DNA from: Dasypus novemcinctus
Lineage: Eukaryota > Chordata > Mammalia > Cingulata > Dasypodidae
Assembly (NCBI RefSeq): GCF_030445035.2
Contig: NC_080702.1
Location: 29,945,843 to 30,009,842, forward strand
Direction: 5' to 3'
Length of the DNA: 64,000 bases
Under the pieces are notes generated by a model. That model saw only the letters and a list, made by a program, of their open reading frames with translations. It did no database searches and was not told the DNA's origin. Position numbers and translations under genes: made by a program. Within the stretch, counting starts at the first letter, position 1; every line of letters starts with the position of its first letter. Shown piece by piece: positions 54,773 to 64,000 of this stretch.

Positions 54773-54867
54773 GCTTCCAGTGGTGCAATCGATTAGTGCG
54801 TGATACTTACAACACAGTATGTGTGGGAGACATGCAAAGACTGCGGGTTCAATCCTTTCCTGGAGCA
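54773..54867 (+). pseudogene. tRNA-Ile(UAU) pseudogene with its intron
   Basis: The 95 bases follow the intron-containing human tRNA-Ile-UAU: a GCTTCCAG/CTGGAGC acceptor stem with one extra T, GTGGTGCAATCGATTAG D-arm, CTTACA anticodon loop, a 20-base insert at the intron position, GGGTTCAATCC T-arm and a final A. The anticodon position reads TAC instead of TAT, and the anticodon stem pairs poorly. C-to-T changes suggest decay. It lies between two L1 fragments. Confidence 0.7.
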
Positions 54868-54959
54868 TTGCTTTCCAAAAATGTATCATTTGAAGGAAAT
54901 GTTTGAGTTTGGACGTTTAAATTTGTCCTGTATATATAAAACCAAAACAACCCCAAACA

Positions 54960-55473
54960 AACAAACATTATTCACGATAGCCCAAAGGTGGAAGCCACCT
55001 GAGTGTCCATCACGGACGAATGGATAAGCTAAATGTGGTATATACTACAGTGGGCTACTCCTTGGCTGTAAAAAAGAATGAAGTTCTGATGCATGAGGCA
55101 ACAGGCTAAATCTTGAAGATTTAGTGAAATAAGCCAAAAGGACAAATATTATGTGATTTCATTGACAGGAAGTATCTAGAATAAGGCAATCTGTAGAGAC
55201 AGAAGTAGATTAGGTTACCAGGGACCGTGGGGAGAGAGAGAAAATGGGACAGTTATTGCTTAATAGGTGCAGTTTCTGTTTGGGGCGATGAAAAGGCTTA
55301 GGTAATGGATAGTGGTGAAGATAGCACAATGCTGAGAGCCGAATAAAGGCCACTGAATTCAATTGGAAAAAATGGCTAAAATGGGAACATTTGTGTCATA
55401 CAGGTGTTACCACAATAAATATTAAAACAAAATAAGACAACACATATCCTATGGAGTTAAAAAAAAAAAAAAG
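54960..55473 (+). mobile_element. L1 3' fragment with A tail
   Basis: ACGATAGCCCAAAGGTGGAA, GAGTGTCCATCACGGACGAA, GTGAAATAAGCCAAAAGGAC and an A run at about 55,459-55,473. Confidence 0.7.
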
Positions 55474-56700
55474 GCAAGACAGGAAGGAGCTTGTGAAACT
55501 TCTTTCCCAGGTTCCTGACACAGCACAAAGCTGCTAACCAGTCCCGGCTAGTCCGTTCTTGCCTTCTTCGTACAACTCTGAACTAGCTGGATCACACACC
55601 CCAACACAAGCCACACCGCCTTTCAGGAAAATCAAAATCCTACCTTATCAGCACTTGGGGACTACAAAGGAGCTTGGGGGGACACACACACACACCAAGA
55701 CAAACCCAAGAGCTCTTGGACGTCCCAATGATTCAACCTTCGAAACTGCCCGGGCTCAGGTCCCCCCTTTAGGGACAACTTTTAGGGGCGTGCCAATACC
55801 AAATGTATCCACGGACCCGTCTCTGTGCTGGCGATGTTGAGCACGCGGAAGCAGCTGTCCCCACACGCAGGGACCACTGGAGCCTCCCTACAGGGTCACG
55901 GGTGGCTTGGACAGAGTGGCCGGCATCGGATTTCTGCAAACGGCCTGCTCTCTGAAAACCACGTGGGGACAGCGAGGGGTCCCTGCCGGTCTGCAATGAC
56001 AAACAGTGTGGAGGAATTCCACTCTCGAGGCTGGGGTGAGACCTGCAGGGCCGGGTCCCCGGCCACTCACAACTAGGTACCTCGAGTAATTCAACTTAGT
56101 AGAATACTAATTTGGCAGCCCCTGACTGAATAACCGTACCTGTCCCCATCGGAGTTGCCAAGGGCCCCCCAAACTGCCAACATGAAAAGGTCTGTGCTCT
56201 GGAAAGCGCGGTTAGCAAACTCCTTTACACGTTCATCGGTTTGGCTCCCGTAGACACAGTGAATTAGATGGGTGATTCTGGAGACCGCACGCAGGCCTTT
56301 GACTGCCTTCATTCCAGAGACAGGGCTTTCCCAAAGGCTATGGCTTCGGAAGAAGTTTCCAGAACTGAACCTGGAATGACTCAGTGTCAGGCGCTCCCAC
56401 ACCCTCTCCCCGCCCTGTTCCTCCGTGAATCAGGGATCTACCTTTGGAATTTCCAGAAGGGTTCAACATTTGATGAGAAACAGAGGGGGTTTGTTACCAG
56501 GTTCCGGGGCAGGGTCTGGAACAAGGAGCAAGGAGAGATGAGAAAAGGCCAGGGAGGGGGCAGGCAGTGCCTGGCCCTCAACCTGTCCTGTTTGTGTATC
56601 TGGACGTGGATGTGTGAGTGATAGCGTGCTCTACCTCACCGTGACTCACGACTTATGATTCATATCTGTGATTCTCAATGTCCTAGTCAGTGCATTAAAA
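55474..56700. other. Intergenic DNAJB1-TECR, unassigned
   Basis: Mixed sequence. I see no exon, no promoter and no clear repeat family. Confidence 0.45.
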
Positions 56701-56717
56701 AAAAAAGTAAAAAGAGC

Positions 56718-56812
56718 TGAGTGGGTGTAGGCCAGTGGTTGAGTACCTGCTTTGCATGTACGAGGTCCGGGGTTCAATTCCCCCAGTTCCCCCTAAAAGA
56801 AAGGAAAAAAAA
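56718..56812 (+). mobile_element. Monomeric tRNA-derived SINE
   Basis: CTGAGTGGGTGTAGGCCAGT head with box B GGGTTCAATTCCC and a short A-rich tail. Confidence 0.75.
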
Positions 56813-56883
56813 AGCAACAGGGGAAATCAGTATCTTTTCAGTTTATCCCAAACATACTTTCAACATGTGATCAAAATAAAAAG

Positions 56884-57306
56884 TCGGGAAGTGGACTTGG
56901 CCCAGTGGTTAGGGCATCCGTCTACCACATGGGAGGTCCGCGGTTCAAACTCCGGGCCTCCTGACCCGTGTGGAGCTGGTCCACATGCAGTGCTGATGTG
57001 CACAAGGAGTGCCCTGCAACGCAGGGGTGCCCCCCGCATAGGGGAGCCCCATGTGCAAGGAGTGCGCCCCATAAGGAGAGCCACCCAGCGCGAAAGAAAG
57101 TGTGGCCTGTCCAGGAATGGCGCCACATGCACGGAGAGCTGACACAACAAGATGACGCAACAAAAAGAAACACAGATTCCCGTGCCGCTGACAACAACAG
57201 AAGCGGACAAAGAACAGGCAGGAGATAGACACAGAGAACAGATAACTGGGGCGGGGGGGAAGGGGAGAGAAAATAAATAAATCAATCTTAAAAAATAAAA
57301 TAAAAA
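56884..57306 (+). mobile_element. DAS-type SINE, full length
   Basis: GGGAAGTGGACTTGGCCCAG head, complete body, AAATAAATAAATCAATC tail. Confidence 0.9.
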
Positions 57307-57649
57307 GTTATTCAAGAGGCATTTGATTTTCTTCTCGTCTAAACCTGGGCAAGCCAGCGTGGACTTTGCATTTACAGCACATCCCAATTTGGACCTGTCA
57401 CATTTCAAGGGCCGGTGGTGGCCAGCAGTGGCCAGCGGTGACCACATGGGACAGCATAGGGGGAGACAAATGTGGGCCGAGGATGGCGGGGCAGAGACTG
57501 CACGGAAAAGGGCGGTCAAAATATCCCCAGAATGGGCCGGAGTCTCTTGCAGGTTTGGGGGCGTTCCAGAGGGGCTCTTGACCACCCCTTCCCCATTTCG
57601 CCTTTCCTTCCCTCCCTCCATTCATGACAGATAAGGGTTACCCCCGCCT

Positions 57650-58105
57650 TTGAGGCCTCGCCCTCCAGGGACCCCAACCCTCCCCGGCTGCTCCCCAGTC
57701 CTCCGGGGCCGCCCACCTCGGCCCCGCCGCCCGCCTGGTGGACGCCGCCCTCTCTGTCACTCAACTTCTTGCTCCCGCCCCCCGACTCTCCCTGACCCTC
57801 GCTTCCCTTGGTTTCCACGGCGACGGGGCCGAGGGGCGGGACAACTGGGCAGCCTCTTGGCGAGCTGATTGGTTCTCCTCGTGGCGCGAGCGTCCTGTCC
57901 TCTCTCAGACCCGCCCACAGGGGCGGGGTCAGTGGCGCGCTCTCCGCGCGATGATTGGCCGGCGGGGCGCGCGCGCGGCATGGAGAGGCGGGGCCGGCGC
58001 CGAGCCGCGGTTAGTCTCGCGCGGTGGTCGCGAGCGCGGGAGGCGGCCTTGTCTGTGTCGCGCGCAGGAGGGTAGCAGGCGCATCAGCCCCCGGGCGAGG
58101 GAGCC
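57650..58105 (+). promoter_or_regulatory. TECR: TECR CpG-island promoter and 5' UTR
   Basis: CpG-dense sequence without a TATA box. Inverted CCAAT boxes (ATTGG) lie at 57,868-57,872 and 57,954-57,958, with GC boxes (GGGGCGGGG) near 57,920 and 57,988. This fits a housekeeping promoter with a start around 57,980-58,040. Confidence 0.7.
57956..58057 (+). ncRNA. Region matching human mir-639 locus, probably not a working miRNA
   Basis: The TECR leader here follows the human mir-639 precursor as I remember it: TGGCCG-CGGGGCGCGCGCGG, a GGGGCGGGG block, GAGCCGCG-TTAGTCT, and CGCGAGCGC near the end. The segment corresponding to the mature miRNA differs in the seed, and the fold is simply that of GC-rich promoter DNA. 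I regard it as exon sequence. Confidence 0.3.
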
Positions 58106-58120
58106 ATGAAGCACTATGAG
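58106..58120 (+). CDS. TECR: TECR first coding exon (five codons), gene continues past the window
   Basis: ATG AAG CAC TAT GAG followed at once by a GTAAGG donor. MKHYE is the start of trans-2,3-enoyl-CoA reductase, and human TECR also splices after these five codons. The enzyme is an ER membrane protein that performs the last reduction of very-long-chain fatty acid elongation. The context GAGCC-ATG-A, the CpG-island promoter and the gene order all support the call. None of the later exons (VEILDAKTREKL onward) is found to 64,000, so intron 1 is at least 5.9 kb. Confidence 0.9.
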
Positions 58121-59179
58121 GTAAGGAACGAGGACCGGGGTGCTGGGCGCCATCCCCGGATACCCCTGCTCTTTTTCTTCTTCGCGGGGGCGCGGGACTC
58201 CCTTCCCTGGCCCTGCGCCCCGAAGGGGGCCCAAGCCGGAGGGCGCAGGCGCAGTGGGCGCCCCTGGGCCGCGTGTTAGTCGCGGTGCGCATGCGCGGGG
58301 GAGGTCGTGCTAATCCTGCAACCCAGGTTGTTCTGGGGGTGCTCGTAGCTTGGGGGGGGGGTCTCTGCTGGGCCCGGGCGACCCGCGCAGCTCCCCCAGC
58401 GTGCTGAGTTGCACGTTCTGGCAGGGGAGGAGCGAAGGGCGCGGGACTCCTGTCCCCAGTCCCTCATCCTAGGGCGACGGTTGCGCAAACCTTGCACCAT
58501 GCCGCCGCCTCGGGCTTAGCAAGGGGCTTTGCAGTCTGCACGACCTTTGGACCCCTTCCCTCGTCTCCGGACGTCCCTGAGAAGCCGAGGCGGTGCAGTT
58601 CCAGGGCTGGCTGCAGCCGAGCTGCAAAGCCGATCTTACTTTCTGGCAACCTCGGAGGTCAGCTTAGCCAGCCCCTGCTTGTCACCAGGGGACAGCCGCT
58701 TTGGAAGCCTGAGTCTTCTGACTCCTAGCTTCGGTCTCTTCTCTTAAAACGAAGTCTTCTCGTGAGCGTATCGACCTGGTCGACAATATAATACGAACAC
58801 TTTAGTTATTTAGTTGTCGCCGACTTTTAAGTAACTATGTCATTAAAAAGAAAAATTACGGAGGTTAACGCAAGTGCATCTTAAAAGTCATCGTTTGCTT
58901 AAAAAAAGGTTAATAAGGATAGTTTTTAAAATGCTTATCGTTGTGGTAGGGAGATGGTTTTTGTTTTGTTTCTGGGAGGTCAGAGACTTGTATCATTATT
59001 TTTGAAAGTTATCGTTTTTCTAGGTGAACAGTCTCAGAGGCAGCTACTTGCCCAGAGGCCCCCAGCTAGTCAATACAGAACAGAGAGAGCACCTTCGGAC
59101 CATAAATGTTCAGAATCCTCTGTGCTGTGTCTGCCCCCAAATGGAAACTTGCAGGTGGGGAGATTTCCTGGTTCTATGG

Positions 59180-59271
59180 TTATTATTATTTTAGGAGGAA
59201 GGGGGGATTGAACCCGGGACCTCCTACGTGCGAGGCAGGCTCTCCACCCACTGAGCTACACCTCCTCCCTT
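59180..59271 (-). mobile_element. Monomeric SINE, head close to tRNA-Ala
   Basis: On the minus strand GGAGGTGTAGCTCAGTGGGT, a CTCGCAC anticodon-like loop and CCCGGGTTCAATCCCCCC. This is the least degenerate tRNA-like head in the window and points to a tRNA-Ala origin. The A/T-rich tail on its other side marks it as a SINE rather than a gene. Confidence 0.75.
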
Positions 59272-60445
59272 CTTGGTTAACAAGCTGAATATCACTCTCT
59301 TTCCTTGCTCCCTTTACTTTTATTACTATTATTTTAGTAATTTACCCAGATTCCTTTGAACCCTGGAACCCAGAAATCCTGTCATTTTTTTGACAGGGTA
59401 CAAAGAATAAGGAGTTAGGATCAAATAGACTCACATGCCCCATTCAACCTTGTGATTCTAGAATAAGCTTCTTCTAATATAGACTTCCTGCTCAAATCCA
59501 TCATGTAACTCTAGAGACAAAGCCACGTTGAGTTTGAAAGATGCAGGACAGAAGAGCCATGCGGAATTTTGCAAAACAAAGTCACTTTGGCTTTGCCAGT
59601 CAGGAGTCACAGAAAGAAGGTCTCCGAGGTCTCTTGGGGTTGGCGCTTTGACACGCAGAAACTGGTGAAGAGCCCAGGGACCGTGGCTTGGATTTCAGAA
59701 CATGCTGTACTTCATTCAAGCTTTTTCCCTCCCAGAAGGAAGGGGGAGCCTCAAACTCACCGCTCAGAGTGACCTTGGAGAAGAGAATACTTTTTTCTTT
59801 TTCCTTCCCGTGTTCTTCTTTGCTGTCATTCTCTGCTAATATCTGGCCAAGTGCTCACCGAGGTGATGGTTTCGGAGTTTATTCCTTGGAGCTGAGCCTG
59901 TATAACAAGCAGATTAATTTTACTCAAGGCATTTGTTGCCGATCAACAAAAATAGCAGAGAGGTTTTCCTCTGCATTTAGCGAAGGTTTCAGTTATCCAC
60001 ATCCAAGACGATATTTCTGTTTGGGACTAAATCCATTTCCTGCCACCTCCAAGCAACCTCCCAGCCCACGGAGATGTTAGCCCCTCTCCAGAGACTTTTT
60101 TTGGAGACTTTGGATTAGGAAGTCCAGTTTACTAGTGAGAGAAGCAGCGTCACAGAGGTGCGAGGACTTGCTCTGCGCAGGCGGGGTGACTTAATACCCG
60201 GCCGAGGGCTGATGTCAGGGCAGCGTTCCAGCTGGGGGAATGAAACATTGCTCTTTTGATAACCGTTTCATATCACTGCCAGGCAGACTTCTCTGACCTG
60301 GGAGGTAAAGTCTACCTTTCAGTGGCTTGAGACGAAGTGGCTCGGTCACCCCTCCGGCTTCTGCCAGAGCTGCCTTCTTTCCAGGCCAGAGCAGGTCTTG
60401 GAATTGTTTGGGGGTCAGAGCAAGGGCAATAGGAGAACTGCTTAT

Positions 60446-60676
60446 CTTTTTTTTTTTTTTAATTGTTATTTTTCAGGTCCTGGAGGCTGGGCATTGAACC
60501 CAGGACCTCCTCTGTGGGAAGCCAGTGCTCAACCACTGAGCCACATTGGCTTCCCTGAGTTGGTTTTTTCATTTGTTTTCCTCGTTGTTTGTTTTTGTTT
60601 TTTTAGGAGGCACTGGGAACTGAAGCCGGGACCTCCCATAGGATTGCTTGTCTTGACAGATACTCAGCCGAGCTGG
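60446..60676 (-). mobile_element. Two monomeric SINEs, both reversed
   Basis: First at 60,446-60,556 (T run, then ...GAGCCACATTGGCTTCCC), second at 60,564-60,676 (T-rich, GGAGGCACTGGGAACTGAAG). Both are monomers without the GC-rich body. Confidence 0.7.
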
Positions 60677-61009
60677 TTTTTTTTTTTTTTTTGTAAGTGG
60701 TGTTTTGAGACTCTGCAGCTGAGTCTCAAAGTACCGATCCCAATAGCAGATGGAAAAGCTGCCGTTGCATCTTGTAAATGAGCCTGTTAATTCCTGGGCA
60801 GCCTTTAGGCAAGACCAGCGGGCCTTTTGAGCCCACCTTGCACAGAATCCTTGCATGAAGCAAGTGGCTGCCTTCAGCTTCCTCCACGGGAATACACATG
60901 GGAAAGTTCTGGGAGAAGAGTTCTGGCCAGAAGGCAGTTGTTTGGAGTCAGAGAACTGGGTAGGAAGGTGAAACCTCAGGAGAAAGGATGTAATGGTGAG
61001 GGGGGAGTG

Positions 61010-61115
61010 GGCTTTGGCCCAGGCCTGGGGCTGGATCCGGGCTCTCCCACTGCCCAGATGTGTGACACAGGGCAAGTTGCTTCACCTCTCAGAGCCTTGC
61101 GTAGCCTCCCCTTGG
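61010..61115 (+). mobile_element. MIR fragment in TECR intron 1
   Basis: GCTGGATCCGGGCTCTCCCA and GGCAAGTTGCTTCACCTCTC. Confidence 0.65.
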
Positions 61116-64000
61116 AGCAGAGCTCATTTCAGTGTGAAAACAAAGAAAAGTTTTAACGATCACTATGAACCTGCTAGAAATATGGCAAAGGCTGTGCATA
61201 AATGGGGAATTGCTACAGGGAGCCGTGGTTCATCCATTCCAAAACCGCTGTGTCCGATTCCATTGTGTGAAACAAACTGCTTTGATCTGCCCAGTTCTTC
61301 AGTAATGAAACGCTCCACAACATGTCAAGGGGAAAAAAGCTAGCTGCAGAGGATTCTATAAATTGTAAACAACGCGCCACATGCGACTCCTGTGGACCGG
61401 TTATGGCTGCGTACGCGATAAAAGGTTAAAATTATAATAAGAGGTAAAAAACACGCACGTGTGAGACTCACATGGTAATTCAAAGGAGCTGCTGCCTGGG
61501 GAGAGGGGGAGGCAGGAGATCAGATCTTCCTACTTGCCACTGTTTTCTGTACTTTTTTCTTCTGGATGCTTCTGACCTTTTGGAGTCGAAGGGGAGGGGC
61601 TTTTGGGGTTTTTCTGGGCGCTGGGCCCCCATTTTGGCGCATAGGTCTCTCTGACTCCCGCACGTTAAGTCGGGTGCCCCGTGGGGATTGCTCGATCTCC
61701 CTGCGGGGTCTCCCAAAATGCTTTCGGGGTGGCTTGGGCCCCTGCCGACAGGCGGTCGCTGGTTGGGATCCCCTCTTCCTGGGTTGCTTTTCTGTTGCTG
61801 AGTAACAGCCGCAGCCTCAGGGGCCCTCGATGGTGATCGGTCCTCCCCGAGCCCCGGGAGGTGGCTGCTCTTGGTGACCCTCTTGCAGGGGCGCTGAGGG
61901 GCTGGCCCACCGGGGGCTGTGTGACGCGCCTCCGCCAGCCCGCCCGCCCGAGGCAGAGTGCCGAGGAGGGCGGTCCCCGGCCGGGCCCTGCTCTCGCCTC
62001 CCAGCCCAGGAAACGCAGCCGGGAGAAGGCACAGCGCGGGAGTGCAGCGGGGCTGGGCCCCGGTCCTGGTTCCGCCTGTCCTCCCGTGTGGAGGACCTCC
62101 CTGCTGACACTGCCCCGAGGTGGCAGGGGGCCAAGCTGTCCCGCCCGGATCCCCGCGGCCACCTGCAGGGCCGGGCGCATGGGCGGGTGCCGTGGGTCAG
62201 CGTGGACAGCTGGCGGGGGTCTCCCGGGCCCGAGGTCGGGCGGGCCAACGACCGAGAGCTCCACTGGAACCGCCGGCCCTGGGAGGTGGGAAGCGGTGAG
62301 CTTGGACGCGGGCCGCGTGTCGGGGCGCAGGCCTCAGGCTTGGGGTGCTGCCACGCCAGCTCCTGCTGCTGTCCTCAGCCAGGATCCCCAGCCCTCGAGG
62401 AGGCACCTCGGGCCAGCCTCTGTCCTCCCACAGAGCAGGACCTTCCCAGGGCCACCCAGCCATACCCCTCTGGGCGGGCCGACTTTGAAACCCGCCCCGC
62501 GGCCCTCGGCTCAGAGCTGGGGTTCCCTAACTGCCACCTCTGGGCGTGAGCCCCGTGCAAGGTCCTTAGCCTCCGGGCTGTCTTCTCAACTAGAGCGGCG
62601 CGGCCTGGGGTCAGACGCGTGGTTTGGAGCGTCCTGGCACCATCTGTCCCCTGCTTTTCTCATCCTGGCTCCATGGCCGCAGAACTGGCCGCCACGCAGC
62701 TTCTCTCACCCTCGCTCGTGCCCCGAGCACCTGCCGGTCCCTCAGCTGCGAGGCCCTTCCCAGCTCCCTTCCCGTCCTTTTGCAGCCAGCTCCACCCCCA
62801 GGGGCTGCCCAGCCCTCTCCCCTTGCTCCGGGCACCCTGGCTCCGTGGGTCCTCGCAGCCTCTGTTGCGGCCGTGGCCGTGCGTCCATCTGGCACTTGAA
62901 GGTCAGTCCATGCACTCCTGAGGACAGGGCGTCTTTCCTTCTCGTTCCTGCCGCGTTCCCAGCATGTGGCACGGCCCCTCCATGCTGAAGGCGCCGTCTG
63001 CCCAGTGAAAGCGTCGTCTCCCCCGCGCCGGTCCCAGGAGCCCCGGTGCCTGCCCCCTCAGGCTGCCCGCATTATCTGATCGGGCCTCGCCCTTGAACCC
63101 TGCCGAGGCAGGTGCAGAGACAGGGAGCTGCTGTGCTGCACCTGCCTGCCCTCACCAGACGGGCCGCCCTCACCAGACAGGCTGCTGGCAGGTTCTGCTG
63201 GCTCAGGAGGACTCCTCGTACCTGTTTTCCAAGCCCACCCCTAGTCCATCCGCTGACTTGTGTCAACTTAGTCTTCTTCCCTCCACATTCCAGAGCCCAG
63301 CCTCCGCCCTGCAGGTCTTTCCATGTAAGCTGAGGCTTGAAGGACGAGAGGGAGGGGATCAGTGTTCAGGGCATGGGGAGCAGAGTGCGCAGCGGCCTGG
63401 AGGCCCGGGGACGAGGCCTGCCGGGGGATTCCTACGTGCTGCGGGGGGCGTGGAGAGGGAGGACAGGCGGAGTCGGGAGGACTCTGAGGCCTCCGGGAGA
63501 GCCACAGAGGAGCCTCTTTTTTGTCGGTTGTGCCTCCGAGACGAGCTTTCAGAGGGCAGTTTCCTTCCAGTTCTGGGTGCCCGCCCCCACGTGTGCAGTG
63601 GAGCTGTTCCCCACCGTCACCAAGTGGGCAGTGGCCCCCCAGCCATCCGGCGACCTAGGGATGGGCCTGGGCATTTCCCAGCCCGCTCAGTGGCCCCAGC
63701 GGCCGGTGCCTGTCCCCGCTGGAACTGGCTCTTACACACGCAGCGCCCGCTGGCCATTCACACTCCCCTGGACCCTCTCCAGGGCCGCTTCTGGGCGCTT
63801 CCGGGCCCTTCTGGGTTGTTTTGCTCCTTTTTAGTGAGCAGGGCGCCCCCAGTCCAGGCTGCGGGGGGGCCCGTGGGGAGCCTTGCCCGCTTCCGGGGGG
63901 GCCTGCCTCGTCGGGGCAGGGGGCTCCCCGAGCAGAGGAAGCTGGTTGAAACGAGGGGACACAGTGCCGGGGCCGCCAGCGTTCTCGGGTGGAGCAGCCG

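Larger units (their letters stand above)
58121..64000 (+). other. TECR: TECR intron 1 (part)
   Basis: No coding exon seen. 58,121-59,170 is unique sequence. SINE fragments lie at 59,180-59,271 and 60,446-60,676, and a MIR at about 61,010-61,110. From 61,700 to 64,000 the DNA is GC-rich and unique; I recognise nothing in it. Confidence 0.7.

Overview
This is vertebrate nuclear DNA from a placental mammal, almost certainly an armadillo or close xenarthran relative. Coding sequence is split by GT-AG introns, and the exons match five mammalian genes whose order and orientation equal human 19p13.1: PKN1 (+), PTGER1 (-), GIPC1 (-), DNAJB1 (-), TECR (+). The commonest interspersed repeat is a tRNA-derived SINE with a long GC-rich body. 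I recognise it as the DAS family of Dasypus, and at least 20 full, truncated or monomeric copies are present. Older repeats (MIR, L2, L1, MLT1-like LTRs, a hAT fragment) are typical of all placentals.

Layout. 1-22,629: nineteen PKN1 exons, from the end of the second HR1 repeat to the stop codon. All splice phases agree and they encode 787 residues; the N-terminal exons lie to the left of the window. 23,323-25,072 (-): PTGER1, two coding exons, 402 aa, tail to tail with PKN1. 28,790-35,665 (-): GIPC1, six coding exons, 333 aa; its non-coding first exon lies in a CpG island near 42.5-42.9 kb. 48,917-50,899 (-): DNAJB1, three exons, 340 aa, with a TATA box and heat-shock elements just upstream. 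58,106-58,120 (+): the first five codons of TECR behind a CpG-island promoter. The rest of the window to 64,000 is TECR intron 1.

The genes do not form a pathway or operon. PKN1 is a Rho-activated AGC kinase, PTGER1 the prostaglandin E2 EP1 receptor, GIPC1 a PDZ trafficking adaptor, DNAJB1 an HSP70 co-chaperone and TECR an enoyl-CoA reductase of very-long-chain fatty acid synthesis. They are neighbours in a gene-dense, GC-rich block.

The unusual content is non-coding. Four tandem-repeat arrays lie in PKN1 introns, three of them starting at or across a 5' splice site. A roughly 4.5-kb array in GIPC1 intron 2 has an internal duplication and recurring ZNF143-like motifs. A palindromic AT motif may serve as poly(A) signal for both PKN1 and PTGER1. 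Smaller items are a degenerate intron-containing tRNA-Ile(UAU) pseudogene, a retroposed 3' UTR, and two solo LTRs of one family in opposite orientations. I found no new multi-gene system. Splice sites were placed by reading the sequence against remembered human proteins, so untranslated exons and transcript ends are the least certain calls.
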